A stretch of DNA of 64,000 nt from Lichenostomus cassidix (lineage: Eukaryota > Chordata > Aves > Passeriformes > Meliphagidae). Position numbers and translations under genes: made by a program. The stretch is from positions 45,159,031 to 45,223,030 of the forward strand of contig CM039211.1 in assembly GCA_008360975.2 (NCBI GenBank). The letters are read 5' to 3'. Positions 47,841 to 61,468 of the stretch are shown here, piece after piece (position 1 is the first letter of the stretch; the number at the start of each line of letters is the position of its first letter). The notes below the pieces were generated by a model, which searched no databases, was not told the DNA's origin, and was given only the letters and a program-made list of their open reading frames with translations.

Positions 47841-48840
47841 TGTCTTGGGGTGATTTTATGATGATACTCTATTCTCTTATCATCTGTTCTATGCCCAGGA
47901 ATCGTTCCTGAACTTTAAGCTGAGTATGGGTGAGGGGCATGAGCCAAAGGATGAGCAACAGGCATGAGCCCGTTCAGGCTTTGTCCAAGCTCTCACTCCT
48001 GTGTGCTCGTCTTGTGGGGTGGACAGGTTATATGGCTGCTTTTAGCTAGCTTGGCTTTTGTTAGCTTAGCCAGGAAGTTTTTCCCTGGACTGCAGTAGAA
48101 ATTCTTGGGTGGCTTCTGTTGTTTCTTCTGGAGCTGTTCAGCTTGCATTTTTTGGTCTGAGTTTGGGCAGTCCCTGGGGAGATGGTCGGCAATCTGCGGG
48201 GAGCCAGTGGAGCGACTCTGCCCAGCCCCAGACCTTGGGAGAAGCTGAACCAATGAAAGAAAAAGCTCTAAATCCACCAGCTTCATCTGCAGCAGGGATG
48301 AGACCAACCTTAGAGGTCTACCAGGTTCCCATCTGCTTTTGCCTCCACAAGCTCCCTGTGGACATTTTTCCTCCCCTGAGACAGAGCCATCCACCATTTT
48401 GTTCTCTCGGGCCATGTGGCTGGTGGAGTTGCTTTCCCTTTCCCCAGCATTTTATTTACTTTTGTTCTACTGTGGGTGGGGCTGTGTGTGGGAGTGGGGC
48501 TCAGGTTCTAAAGGTGCAATGTCAAACAGTTACTCATTTTACGTCTCTTCTCTCCCCTCCCCTTCCCTCCTCTCCCCTCCTCTCCTCTCCCCTCCCCTCC
48601 CCTCCCTGAACTTCCCTTGCCTGGATTTCCCTTCCTGTGACATAAGATATTGTTCAAATACAAAGAACCAGAGGCACAAAAGCGAGCTGCATCCTGACTG
48701 TGCCCAGTAGAGCAGGGCTGCAGACTCTGAGGCTTATGCCCGAAGATACATCATAGATCGAACTGAAGGGTCTGAAGCCTCCCACTTCTGTCTGTCTAAT
48801 CAAAGAGCAGTTTCCTCAAGTATCTGACCTTCTGAGACAA
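47841..48840 (+). mobile_element. Probable ERV LTR-derived segment
   Basis: This GC-richer block begins tgtcttggggtg, then has a TATA-like ttatatggctgc near 48027, 'ccctggactgcagtag', a polypyrimidine run at 48545-48607, and 'ctcccacttctgtctgtct' near 48780. I recall this order from LTRs common in songbird genomes, but I cannot confirm the family here, and no target duplication was found. The frames 48109-48609 (plus) and 47993-48415 (minus) cross it without protein motifs. Confidence 0.4.
48545..48607. repeat. Polypyrimidine (CCCTCC/CTCC)n tract
   Basis: About 60 bp of C/T only on the plus strand, within the probable LTR-derived segment. Confidence 0.9.
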
Positions 48841-51800
48841 CTAAATTGTAACCTTTGGTCAGGACCCTGCAGAAGTGCTAAGCCAAAAAGTCAGATGGTC
48901 TCTTATGGGAGACAGAAATCAATTTTATAATCAATGACAGAAAATAGCCTAAATCATATTATAGCTAATTTTAAACATACTCAGCTACTGGCATATACAC
49001 ACTTAGTTTTGCCTTGGTTTAAATTCTTTTTTCTGTACTTCCAAGGTGGCTAATCCATCTGAACTTTACTGTATGTTACTAAAACTGTGGAATAGCCTAC
49101 TCAGGGACCTACTTGGGTTTTTTGTATTGCATAATATTTTTGTGAGAATTCTCAATTATGTAGACCAGAAGTAATCTTACAAGAACCTGTTAATTTTTAC
49201 TTTAGTAGAATGTTATAAGAAAATACAATAGAGCACTGTTGCAGCATCTTGCATTTCACAACTCTTCAGTTTAACTGAGACATAAAACATAGATAAGAAC
49301 TAATCTGTCAGCAAATATGATTTTTCTTTGGGGGGAGACAGATGAACCACAACCTTTTTTTTTAGATGAAGATGTTTTTATTTTTTCTACCTCTGCTTGC
49401 TAATCACCTTCTGTTTGGCGATCAGGTCACATGATGATAAAGGAGACCCGCAAGTAAAATTGTCAGAGACCATTTGCCTTTGAACATCTTTGGCACACAA
49501 TTTCCCAGTCAGCCCTCTTTTTGGTGCAAATTCTCATTTGAACAAAAAGTCTGTCAGTTGGTCTCAAGATGGTCAACAAATGATGGTAGGATACTATAGA
49601 TGTTAGCGTTTAATTTACATTTTTGTCCTTTCTTTTTGAGAGCTGCGGGAAAACCCAGAGAAATTTTGAGAAAATGCTGAATGGTTGAAATGACAAGGGG
49701 CAATAAATGTGTCTGGAGACAGAAGATGCGACTGAAATATTAACCTTGACTGTCTACCTCTGGTGAGTTATGACAGAGACACTAGGGATGAAGAGTTAAA
49801 GAGCTGATGAAAGAACATACTTTATTTAACTGAATGCAGGGACTGTGGGGCCTAGCAGAATATTGAATTAAGTGCTTGGAAGCTGATGTGCACAGGAAAG
49901 CAGTAGTGTAATACCCTGACCAATGGAAAAAGGCCAGCAACAAAATGGAAGTTTTCTAATTCTTCAGACTAGGGAAGAGAATCAACTACACTATAAACAA
50001 TCAGAGGATATAACTCGTGAATATAAAAGAATGCAATTCTAGCAGAAGAGGAAGCGGTTATAAGTATGACCAAAATCTAAGGGCCAAAGTAGAAATGAAA
50101 GGGAAAATAGAAGTCATACCAACAGAAGGATGAACAAAGTGGTGCAAAAACACAAAAAAAGTTATGTATGTCAAAAGCAGACCTATGGGATCAGGGAAGT
50201 GGATCTATATAACAGCAGCACAGGCTGTTTGCTAGTGAGTACTCTACACAATTGAGTAGAAGTCAGAAAAGTTCTCTAATGATTTATTTTTATTGTCTTT
50301 ATAACATCACAAATAACACCACCATACTCACATTCAAATACAGGTACCTTGAATACCTCAGAATGGAGAAATAACTCAGTGTTAAGGTGAACTTCAGAAT
50401 AATTCAAAGAGCATTATTCAGGATTTGTGCAGAAAAATGAATAACATCAGCACATCATGTACACCTCTATGTTTTGTCCAAATATTGCATATCACGTGCC
50501 AGTCTAATCCTCCGTGTCCTAAAAATGGTGTAGTAGTATAGAAAAAGTTGTTTTGAGACAGAATGACAAAGTAAGGTAGATTTTTTTTTATTCTGGGAAA
50601 GAAATTACACAATTTTGGTATGACAGTGATATATCAAATTTTTAGTCACATTGAGGAGATGGTGATGGAAAGACACTTTTTTCTCCTTATTGATAAGATT
50701 GGCATTTCATTGGGGACAGATATATGACTCAAATATATGTGTATGTGTATATATGGGGAGTATAAGCAACAAAAGAAGTAAAAAGAAAACAACCAGTTGA
50801 ACTATTTAGTAACTGGAATAAAAAGTAACCTAAAACATATAACCAGAAGAGATGGCATGGCTTTGTATGAAAATAGGAGGTGACTGAACAAGAAGACTTT
50901 TTTATTCAAGAATTAAACAAGAGTATTTTTTTCTTTCCTTTATATTTGAACCCTTGACTAATGGAAGATTTTACTTTAAGCCTCATGGGCTCAGAACTAC
51001 CACAAAGATTGGTACTAATGTTATTTACTGTTTATACAATTGGAGAATATTTTATCCCTCATAGCTCTAAACTGTTATTGTAGATCTCTAAATTGCATTC
51101 ATTAAGATCTTAGGACTGACACTGATTTGTATTAACCTGTGTATGAGCACAAATGATCATTTTGGTTAGTGCAGTTTGGTACTGCCACCTGGAAGATTAT
51201 CTGAATAATGTATTCTTGGGAAAAAATCTCTGACAGTCCTGTAATGACTATCTTCTATTCTTTCAGGATCTTTTAAGTCTGCTGAAAACACTGGTTTTCT
51301 AGCAGAGTTGCAGCTTTCACAGTCTGTGTTTTGGTCCTTTTGGTACAAGGACAACCTTCAAAAACAGATTTACAGGGTTTTTATGTCCTTTTCTTATATA
51401 TTAATCAGTATTGTGAACGTACATATCAGCAAGTATTCATATTTAATCTTAAATCAGTACATTCCACCGATGAAATCTTGGTTAAAAAGAAATTTCTAAA
51501 AAGTGTAGACTTCTGAATATCTTTGCAAAAGAAGGTTTTCCTCCAAGATGTATTTTCAAGTGACAAAAAACAATTTTCATCATATGTATTGAAAATACTG
51601 AAAGTATAGATTTGGTAAAATGATACATTCTATTGATAAGAAAGATTTCTTGAGCTTTCCTGAAGGATGACTTTTCACGGAGGATATATTATCTGACCAT
51701 CCTTGTGTCATTTCTGATTCAAGAAGCCAATAATAAATTTACCATAGCAGAATTTAGAAGCATCAGCCATCTAATGCTACACTTAACCTAGTCATTCTTC

Positions 51801-54800
51801 CTGGTATACTTATATCCACAGAGTTTCAGAAGCTACAGACAACTTTAAAGACATGTTTAAAGTTCTAAGAAATTAATTTAGATTATTTCTCTTTTCAACT
51901 AATTCTGTGTATAGGAGTAAAAGTGCAGCCCCTTGTGTTTAGCATGTGTATTGGAAGAAGGTATTAGTAAAAGGACATCATAAAATAGTGGGTTTATTAA
52001 ATGCTTCTGTCCTTTTTTCCCTTCTGCTTGTGTATGAAACTTCCTGCATTCTCCTCCATGTCCTCTAAAACATGTTCCCAAGACATCCTCCTTCTGAATA
52101 AGCTACATAGCCAGTCATATATATATATATATTTACCAAAATTATTTCAGGTATAAAAATGCACGGAGAAATGCAAAACTGCAAAAATATTTTTGTGACA
52201 AACAGTATTTTTCCTACCTTGTCTTACTGTTGTTCTTGACATTGACTTTCACATCATTTATATAATTTCTTTTTCAAAATAAAAGGAAAGAGAAGAAGAT
52301 TGACTAGCATAGCTCCTCGTGATTCTGACTGCAGTGGAACTATGTAATTTCACAGCCATCCCCTGGTCTACTTTTAGCTGTTTTGTGCATGGTTACAGAC
52401 AACCCAGTTTGAACAATTAAAACTGTCCTGGGCAGAAGCACTGTCATAGTGGCTCTGATGAAATTATGACACAGATACCTAAGTAACTTGACTGAATGTA
52501 GGTTGCAGCTTTTTTTTACACAAGCATGGATATTCATTGCACAGTAGCTTGGTTAGGGTCATGCTGTTTATTGTGTTTGGCACATCACTTCTACTGTGTA
52601 AATATAGCTTAAAATATTTTCTCAGCCTAAATAAAAGGGATGGAAATTACTTCCTCACTGGATTCCACAGATTTGTATCCTCATTTTTCAGCATTCAAAT
52701 TTCACCAACCTATCCAGGATATTTCTCTCATTAAGACAGTCATATGCTTAGAGTACAGCAGTCTGCTTGGAGATGTACTCACCTTTCATCTTGCTCCCTC
52801 AGTACTTTGAAAATGTTCAAAGAATTATGTAGGTTCTTTACTTTGGTTTGGGCCAGTGGCCATGTGGATGGAAAGCACATTAGAACGCAGAAGGAAGATC
52901 AGACAACATTTTTTACAAATGTTTAGGCATTTAGGGAGAGTGTCAAAAGCATCAACTAATTAGCAGGACTAACAGGTCTCTTTTAAGGCCTCTTTATCTT
53001 TGCTTAAGGAAAAGGTGCATGATACAGCTTGGCAGAGCTCTCTGAAAGCTTAAAAATACTGTACAAAAGGCTTACATACCATTTGATAATTAAATGACTA
53101 ACGCTGACAAATGGGCTAGAAATAAAAGAGGGGCTTAAGGAGAGTTAATTAGTGAGAGGGTGGTCAATTCATTTAAAAGCAGCTCTCTGGGGTTTTGATT
53201 TTTTTTCCTCTTCTTTTGGTGTTTCTTTTTTCTTCAAAGAAGGCATAAAAAATCTGCACTTTTGCAATGTACTACACTTGTCAGGTGATTCAGCAGAGGC
53301 TATAATCAAGAATTTTAATAATTTTTGGTGATCATAAGACTCTGGAAATGAAACTTGATAGTAACTTTGTAATTAGCTTTACTATGGCACACAGTTCTGG
53401 CACATGATTTTGACCTAATACCATTTTATCTTTAACTTTTGCAGTTCATGGGGGTTTTAGAAAAGGGCAAGACTATGAACATTTGAGTAGTCAATTTGGG
53501 TGAGGATGCATATGTACCCACAAATCAAGTTGGAAGATTTTTAGGATGATCAGTGGTCGGGATCACAAGCAGGGTAGGTATTGCAACTGGAATACACTTT
53601 ATGGATTTTTTTTAAACTTTCTTGCAAGAAGATCTTAAAAAAATCAAAAAAGTAGGAAAAATTTCTATGATTCTGAAGCTTGAAAGACGTGCTGCAATCT
53701 TCTTAATTTTCCTTCAATATCCTTTTGAGAAGCTTTAATATGCTTTTGCAATTTTTTTTCATATTGGTCCTCATATTGTGGGCTGAAAAGCACAGTGAGA
53801 ACTTGTCCTTGCTTGCAGGATTCAGGGTTGTCTTCCGTTTATTGACTCACCCTGAGATGGTGTAGAGCTTGATCTACTGTAGGACCTGAAAGCAGCAAGA
53901 CACTGTTTGCTCCATGAGTTTTCAGATACATTATTATGGCATGGCATAACTTATAGGGCCTGAAAAATGCAGAGCATCTGTTCCCCTCAGGACTGGATTG
54001 TCACATGCAGTATGGAACTATTTTTTTTCATGAGGGGCTTAGCTACATGTAGAGAGTTAACATTTCTCACTTCTTTTATGTGGGCTTCTGGGTTTTACAG
54101 TACCATATGTGAGATCACTGTTAAAGATTTCATTGAAGAATTGATACAGTGATGGCAGTCACAGTCCATATTACAATCATCTTATCACTCTGTGTACTGT
54201 GAAAGAAATCTAAGGCCTGTCCCTAGCACTTGCAATTAAATTATAGCATTAGTCTTATTTAATGTAATATTTTTCACTATTTTTGAAGAGCCTAAGATAA
54301 ATGAGTACTATTTCTTTCTCCATACACATTAGGCAAAACCATCTGGTAAGTACTATGTATATAAAGGCCAAAAAGAATCTTTTGCAACACTGTATGCATA
54401 CATATATGTGTAATGCCTTTCAAATGAAACAAGAACAAAATTACTTCAGCTAGTCTCCTGTCTTATCTGTATATGACCTGAAATGTCTGCTGACCTATGC
54501 AAATATACCTTATGAAATGCCACAGGATTTACATAACTCCATGGAATTCACTTGTTAGAAAATGCATTCTTCTCAGTGTGCATTTCAAATTATGTCAATT
54601 TTTAGGTCTTCTGAAGAAATTGATGCAAAAGAGAGTAAGAGGATACAGATATTTCTGTAATTTTTTGCACCTTTCCATTACTATGTAAAGAAATTCTTCC
54701 GGTGACATGAAAGTAATTAAATCTTACCTTGCCAGAAAGACCAGATTTTTCATGAGTGTTATGTAAAAGATTTTGAGAGAAACTTTTCCAGGATAGAATA

Positions 54801-54913
54801 ACAGAGAAAACAAATACTCATTGACATTAAAGGTGAATTGCAAGGCAGCAGAATATACTCAGAACCTTGGGTTAGATTTATGCTATTATTTCATCTAACA
54901 GAAGTACATATCA
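48841..54913. other. AT-rich region without a recognisable gene
   Basis: No exon, RNA gene or repeat was recognised except short TA-type tracts near 50728-50758 and 52117-52132. The segment 52950-53180 is rich in TAATTA-type cores and is listed as a finding. Confidence 0.5.
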
Positions 54914-55201
54914 ACAGCCTCACAAGGGGAGGTAGGGAGGCAAATATTGATCTTGTCACTCTCATGACTGAAGGAAATGGCATGAAGCTGAGTCAAGGTG
55001 GCTAGGTTGGATATCAGGGAAAGGTTCTGCCCTCAGAGGGTGTCTGGGCACTGGAAGAGGTTCTCCAGGGAAGGGGTCACAGCACCAGCCTGACAGAGAT
55101 TGAGAAGTGTTTGGACAATGCTCTTGGGCACAGGGTGTGGTTATTGAGGTGTTGGTGATCTCGACTGGTCCCTTCCAACTGCATAATCTCTGATTCCATG
55201 G
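54914..55201 (+). mobile_element. CR1 LINE 3' UTR fragment
   Basis: The plus strand carries 'cagcctcacaaggggaggtag', 'gttggatatcaggg', 'gggtgtctgggcactggaa', 'ggtcccttccaactgc' and a final 'tctctgattccatgg'. This is the terminal part of a CR1 3' region of a subfamily different from most copies here. There is no polymerase sequence. The minus-strand frame 54962-55273 is a shadow. Confidence 0.88.
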
Positions 55202-58200
55202 TATATTCCTTCTTTGATTTCCAAATCTCTTTCTAGTCATCGTATCCTTTGTTGTTGGCCAATGAATGTCCACATTTTTTTGGTAATATGATGAATTGGG
55301 AAGATTTCTTATAAAATTGAAACCATTTTTTGGAAACTGGATTTAGTACATTTTGACATTTTTTATTACTAAAAGACTCAATGCATGAGTCTTATTGATT
55401 GGGTCTATTTGCACATCAACACTGTATTTTCACTCTTAACTGTATGTTCTGGAGGGGAAGAGGTTAGATTGGATTACTAACAACTTGAACATTGAGGTAC
55501 TTGTCATTTGCTGAGAATCTGTACAGGTCCACCACCCTTTCTGCTGGTTATCCACTGAGATCTTTAAAAATAAGGTATAGTTTTTACTCTTAACTTACAT
55601 GAATATTTTAACAAATTCTGAGTATGATGTAATTTGTATTTATTGACCTGTTTAATGAACTTTTACTTTCGTCAGTTAAGTGGCCTAATTTAAAAAAACA
55701 CATTGAAGTATTTTAAGCTTTCAATTATTGCCATCTGCAGAAAAACTAAAAATTATTGGTGTCTGGAAAACTCAAATTATGTTTGGAGAAATATTTTTTT
55801 GAAGGGTGTTCTATTTGCCAAACTTATAGAAATATTTGACTTAATCCTTGAGGCCTATGACATTCAAAGTAATCCATCATTTTTATGCTAGTTTCATTTA
55901 CATAAAAGAATTAGAGTTAAAATAGATATAAGCATTTCAATTAAGCCAGTCATGAGTTTTTGTTGGAAAGAAATATTTTTTAAAAGACCAGATAATTCTA
56001 TTAAAAATATAAATTTCTTTTATCCCCAGTATGCTGAATCAGACAGTTCTTTTTACTACAAATCTTCAGAAGATGCAAAATTTGTCATATGTAGTGAAAC
56101 AAAAAAAGTAGAACACATTCTTACTATCATGCTGGTAAAGACATAGAAAAATTTCCATTTGTAAAAAATAAGTTGCCTTGATGCTGTAAAAGTAATTCCA
56201 ATCAAATTCACTATTCAGTATTTCCTGCAGTTTTATATACCTGCACAGACCGTAGGAAGAAAGCAAGACTCCTGTTTCAGCAAACCTCTGAAAATCTTCT
56301 ATTCTCTTTGTAACATTTTGGCTTGTAACAGTGTCTCTGTGTCTTACAACTTAGGCACAGGATCAAGAGTCAACTGTGAAAAAAAACCCTGACATATAGG
56401 GAAGAGAACTTGCATGTGCATGAAAAAGGAAAAAATCAATCAAATAATGAAAATGTTTAAAAGAAAAAAAATCATCTAGTCATTCTATTTTTTTTCTGTT
56501 CATAATACTATTTTTTTTTCTGTTTCATTTGTTATTTTAAAATTGGGTTAAAAAATTAGGGCATTATAGAACATTTTACGTGAAACTGGGAGAAAGGACC
56601 AAACCACATGAAAAGTCATTTGAGGCTTAAAGGGAGTAAGTCTCCTGTTAAAATAAAACAAAACAAAGGAAAACAAAGTAATCCATGAATTCTTGCATAC
56701 CAGGGTAGCAAGTTCCCTGGTAATGGAAGATCCCACAACAAGTGGCAGAAGAATACTGAAATAAATATTGAATTTAAAGTGGCTTTAACTTCTGAGAAGA
56801 ATGTTTTCTCATACAAAAACTTGTAGGTAGGAAAAAACATACATTTTAAAATACTGCATAAACGTTAATAGAGAATTTGATACGATACTTAGGTTTCTCC
56901 AAGTCATATCAGAAAAGTTATACTTTATGTGAGTAAACTATAAAGTTTACTCATATAAACAGGCAGACTAACCTTTAAAAAAAAGAACAACTAGTCATTT
57001 TGACAACATTTCGAGGGTACAGTGCTGTCATAGGGTTGTCAAATCATGCTTCTAAGATTAAGTGAGTATGTAATGCTTTTAGCACTACTGTTAAGGAAAG
57101 GTTCGGGATATGCCTGCTTCATCTAGAAGAGAATTTTGTGAAGTTCTTGACCACCAAATATGGGAGTAACTAGTTCTGCCTTTATTGAAACTGAAAATGT
57201 GGCTCAAATTAATAGGTTCTGACTTTATTTAGGTCTTGCTAACATGGCAGTAGACCCAGAGAGCAGTGTTCTGACTTGCTCCCATAGACAAGACCATGTA
57301 TCTGTAGCTATCGGAAGGCAGCTTTTCCTTGATAGCTTGTGCATTTCAGTGCCTCTCCTCTTCACTCTGTCTTAGTATCCCCACTGAAACCAATTAGGAA
57401 TCCTGTTGTGTGAAGCACCATACAGCCATGTCAAAATACACAGGAATATTGGACATGATAGATAAATGGAGAAGGCACTCCAGTTTAAAAATGCATACAT
57501 TTTAACTGCAGAAAGATTAAAGGCCTCATGTAAATAAGGCTGGGAGCCTGTATTAGTGCTAGTCCTTATCCTCTCTAGAAATGACAAGGGCTGGGACTGG
57601 TGTGGGACAGCCCTCATAACCTGTAAATGGCTGCCTAGACTGCAGCCAGTACCTGTATCTGAGTTTTACAAGATAGCATGGTATTTGTAGCAGAGAAGGC
57701 CACTGAATCCATGTTGCCTCCACACATCATCAGATTCCCCAGAGACAGTGCCACATCGAATCCAGTGGGCTTTCACACAAGATTGAAAGTCACCAGTCTT
57801 TGAAAAGCAAAGATACAAGGAGGATATTTGATAATTTACATTCAATCCTATTATCTTCTGGGTTTGAAGCTGTTGACAATTTTGTATTTTTAAAATCAGA
57901 GTCAATCTGGATTCCATGCTTTTTGAGGGATTTTCAGATCAGGGAAGAGGGTAATTATTTTGTATAAATTATCTTGTGTATTTATAGGTAAATATTTTTG
58001 TTCTTGAGACCCGAATCTTTTTTTTTTTTTTTTTTTAGACTTTTCCCCCATAGTGCACCCCTTCCAGAGTGCATTCATCTACAAATGTGCTTCTTCAGGA
58101 CTATGAAAAATAATACAATATCAACATGAATGAACAGCAGTTATGGTTTTGGTTTTTTTTTTCATAAAGAAGTAGAGTGAAAAATGTGAGTAATTTGTGA

Positions 58201-59642
58201 AGTTCACCTGTCATCTGCAGTAACAGACTTGACGAAAATATACAGTAGCAACTCTAGGAATCAGCATTAGAATTTCACCCTGAATAGTCTTAAAATAGGA
58301 ATCACTAGTCCTCCTTTCTTTTATCAGAGGAAGTTTTCCCCTAATAATCTGGAGCAACACCTGCCACTTTGACATCACTGGCATCTAAAATCTGTTTCTT
58401 TTAGCAAGTTTTCAGTATATCTAAGCCATTCAGGTATCTTTAATCTCACATTAGAGTGAAATGCTCAAACTTCAATGCATCTTTGGAAAAAAACAGAGTC
58501 TCTTGGTTTCCAGAGGGTAATCTGAGGTCAGGGTTTCTTTTGTATTAATAGATCAATAATAAAGATAATCATACAGTGCCAGTGACTTTTGTCACGTCTA
58601 ACCTTGAAGTACTAGATTATTGCTCAATAACAGTCAGAAATATTTCATCCCTTCATGATTGCTTCACTAATTTTTCACAATCTATAGCACTATCTTCTTC
58701 AAATATAAATACAGGTTGGAAGCAAAAAGGTAAATAAAAGTGACACAACTATATAAACTATGGACCAAAATGGGTATCAATTACACTGCTAACTGAATAC
58801 ATTACAGAAAAGTATAATTACTTTTCTACTATTGTGTGAAAAATGATCCAGCATTTATCAAAATTAGTTTCCAAGCCCTACAGAGGGTACTTGACTGATT
58901 TACCTTTACTTTTTTAATGAAACAACTTATTTTTCTTAATATTGAAGAAAAATACTAAAATAATTTTAAGAATTTGAAAGTGAAATAGACCCATCATGTT
59001 GAAATATTACACTGTAAGAAAACTGCAGTAACAGGGAGTAAAAAATCACTGAAGAAGCATAGTGGTGAATTTTGTAATCAAATATGTCTTATACTTACAT
59101 TAAAGCCTTTAAACTCATGTAGCTTCAAAAAAGTCAGGTTAGAGATTTGGTTTTATAATATGTATGACATTTATTTGAAAAAGATAGAAAAGAAGACTTG
59201 TTCATCTAAATTTTTCCAACAACTACTGATGATAATGCAAAGGTTGTTTGGCCACACCTGATGAAAAGAACATCAAAGAAGGCAGTGAACACTAGTCCAA
59301 CCTTAAGACAGTTTGTTATTAGCTTCATTTACCTTGTTCATTTAAAAAATAAGCAGGAAAAAAAGCACAAGCTGTGCCTTCCTTGGAATTCTGAGAAACA
59401 CACTAGCAAAAAAAAAAATTACTGAGTCAGGATTCCTGTGCATACAACTGTGAACTTTTGAAGGTTTGACTTCTCATTAACTTATTTATACTTACACAAA
59501 ATTAGTATTTAGTCACAGTGATTTTACTCAGTTAGCCCAAAAATATTGATTCTCCAATTGTGGCAGGAAAGCTCCAGATTACAGTCTTGCATAGGCGTCA
59601 TGGAGAAGCTTGTCCTATTTTATTACACTAGAATCAGAGTAC
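55202..59642. other. AT-rich region without a recognisable gene
   Basis: No gene or interspersed repeat was recognised. There is a run of 19 T at 58018-58036. Open frames are short and without motifs. Confidence 0.5.
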
Positions 59643-60590
59643 TACAGAACCAAAGAATCATAGAATCATTAAGGTTGGAAAAGACCTCCTAGGTCATTAC
59701 GTCTAACTTTTTACCTAACGCAACCATGGCAGTTTACCCATAGCACCAAGTGCCACATCCAGTCATTTCTTGAACTTCCAGACATGGTGTCTTTCATCAT
59801 CTCCCTGTTTGTTCCAGTGCCTGAAAACCTGCTCAGTGAAAAAAGTCTTCCGATGTCCGACCTGAACCTCCCCTGGTTCTTTGTGGGCCAACCCCCAACT
59901 GGCTACAATCTCCTTTCAGGCAGTTGTAGAGAGCAACGAGGTCTCCCATGGACCTCCTTTGCTCCAAGCTAAACACCTCCAGCTCCCTCAGCTGCTCCTC
60001 ACAGGATTTATGCTCCAGACCCTTCCCCAACTTCGTTGTCCTTCTCTAATCTTGTTCCAGTACCTCTATGTCCTTCCTGGAGTGAGTGGCCCAGAACTGA
60101 ACGCAGGATTTGAGGTGTGGCCTCATCAATGCTGAATACAGGGGAACAATCCCTGCCCTGATCCTGTGGGCCACACTGTTTCTCCTACAAACCAGGATGC
60201 CACTGCCAGCCACACACTGGCTCACTCATGTTCCACCACTGACGATCAGCATCTCCAGGTCTTTTTCCGCTGGACACTTTTCTAGCCACTCTGCCTCAAG
60301 CCTGTAACACTTCCTGGGGTTGTTGTGCCTGAGGCATAGGTTTCACTGAGGCTGAAGGCTGAACAGTCTTCACTGAGGTACAGCACTTCACCTTGTTGAA
60401 CCTCATCCCATTGGCTTTGAGCCATCCATACAGCCTGTTCAGATCCCCCTGCAGATCTGTCCCCTGCCCAACTTAGTGTCATCCGCAGATTTACTGAGGG
60501 TGCACTTGATCCCCTTGTCCAGATCATCAATAAAGTTATTGAACAAGACTGGCCCCAGTACTAAACCCTTGAGAACTCCAAGGCTCATAG
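59643..60590 (-). mobile_element. CR1 LINE 3' portion, antisense
   Basis: The plus strand opens agaatcatagaatcattaaggttgg, the inverted CR1 terminus. It passes through the antisense UTR with 'gtgccacatccagtca' and ORF2 tail blocks. It ends in the polymerase region with 'gtccagatcatcaataaag', antisense to the FINDLD-type motif. Minus-strand frames 59833-60030 ([18 protein letters not shown]) and 60282-60530 are CR1 relics. The copy shares its subfamily-type 3' end with the fragment at 10330-10460. Confidence 0.9.
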
Positions 60591-60626
60591 AATTAAAAAT
60601 CAAGACTCATAGAATTGACTTATTAA

Positions 60627-61468
60627 ATCACAGAATCAGAGAATTATAAAATGGTTTGGGTTGGAAGGAATCTTTAACGGTCGTCTAGTCCAATCTCCCT
60701 GCAATGAGAAAAGACATCTTTAACTAGATCAAGTTGTTCAGAGCCCTGTCTAACCAGACCTTGAGTGTTTCCAGGGATGGCACATCCACCACCTCTGTGC
60801 AACCTGTCCCGGTGTTTCATCACATTCATAAAAAAAAATTTCCTTTTTTTATCTAGTCTGAATCTACACAGGCTTAGTTGAAAATATTACCTTTTGTTCT
60901 ATTGCTACAGGTCCTATTAAAAAGCCTGCCTCTTCTTCCTTTTAAGCCCCCTTTATATAGTGAAAAGTCACTTCTTTACTCCAGGTTGAACAACTCTCTT
61001 GGCCCTAGAACGGCTGTTCTATCCCTTTGATAATTTTTGTGGCCCTCCTCTGGACCTGCTTCAACAGTTGTTCCTGTGCCAAGGACTACAAAGCTGGGGA
61101 AGGACCATTCACCATAGCAGAGCAGAGGGGCAGAATCCCCTCCCTAGCCCTGCTGCTCACAATGCTTTGGATACAGCCCAGGACACATTTGGCTTTCTGG
61201 GCTGTGAGTGCACATGGCTGGGTCATGTCCAGCCTCTCACCCACCAGCACCCCCAAGTCCTTCTTGGCAGGACTGCTCTGATATCTTCATACCTAGCCTG
61301 TGTTTATACTGGGGGTTGCCCCAGTTGCAGCACCTTGCAGTTGATCTTATTAAACCACATGGGGTTCACATGGGCACACTTTTCAAGCTTGTTTATATCC
61401 CTCTGAGGGGTATCCCATCCCTCAAGCATGTCAGATACACCTCTCAGCTTGGTGTCATCGAATACTAT
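60627..61468 (-). mobile_element. CR1 LINE 3' portion, antisense, second copy
   Basis: A new inverted terminus begins about 35 bp after the previous element: cacagaatcagagaattat, then ggtttgggttggaagg. The order of blocks repeats, including 'ttctgggctgtgagtgcacatggctgggtcatg', which is nearly identical to a block in the copy at 15236-16080. It ends with 'ctcagcttggtgtcatcg' near 61460. Two separate insertions sit almost end to end. Confidence 0.9.

Noticed and set aside
47993..48415. 140-codon minus-strand frame
   Set aside because: It lies within a probable LTR-derived block, has no recognisable domain and is matched by open frames on the other strand.
58018..58036. Run of 19 T as the tail of an antisense retrocopied gene
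   Set aside because: No coding or RNA-derived sequence lies next to it and no target duplication was seen.
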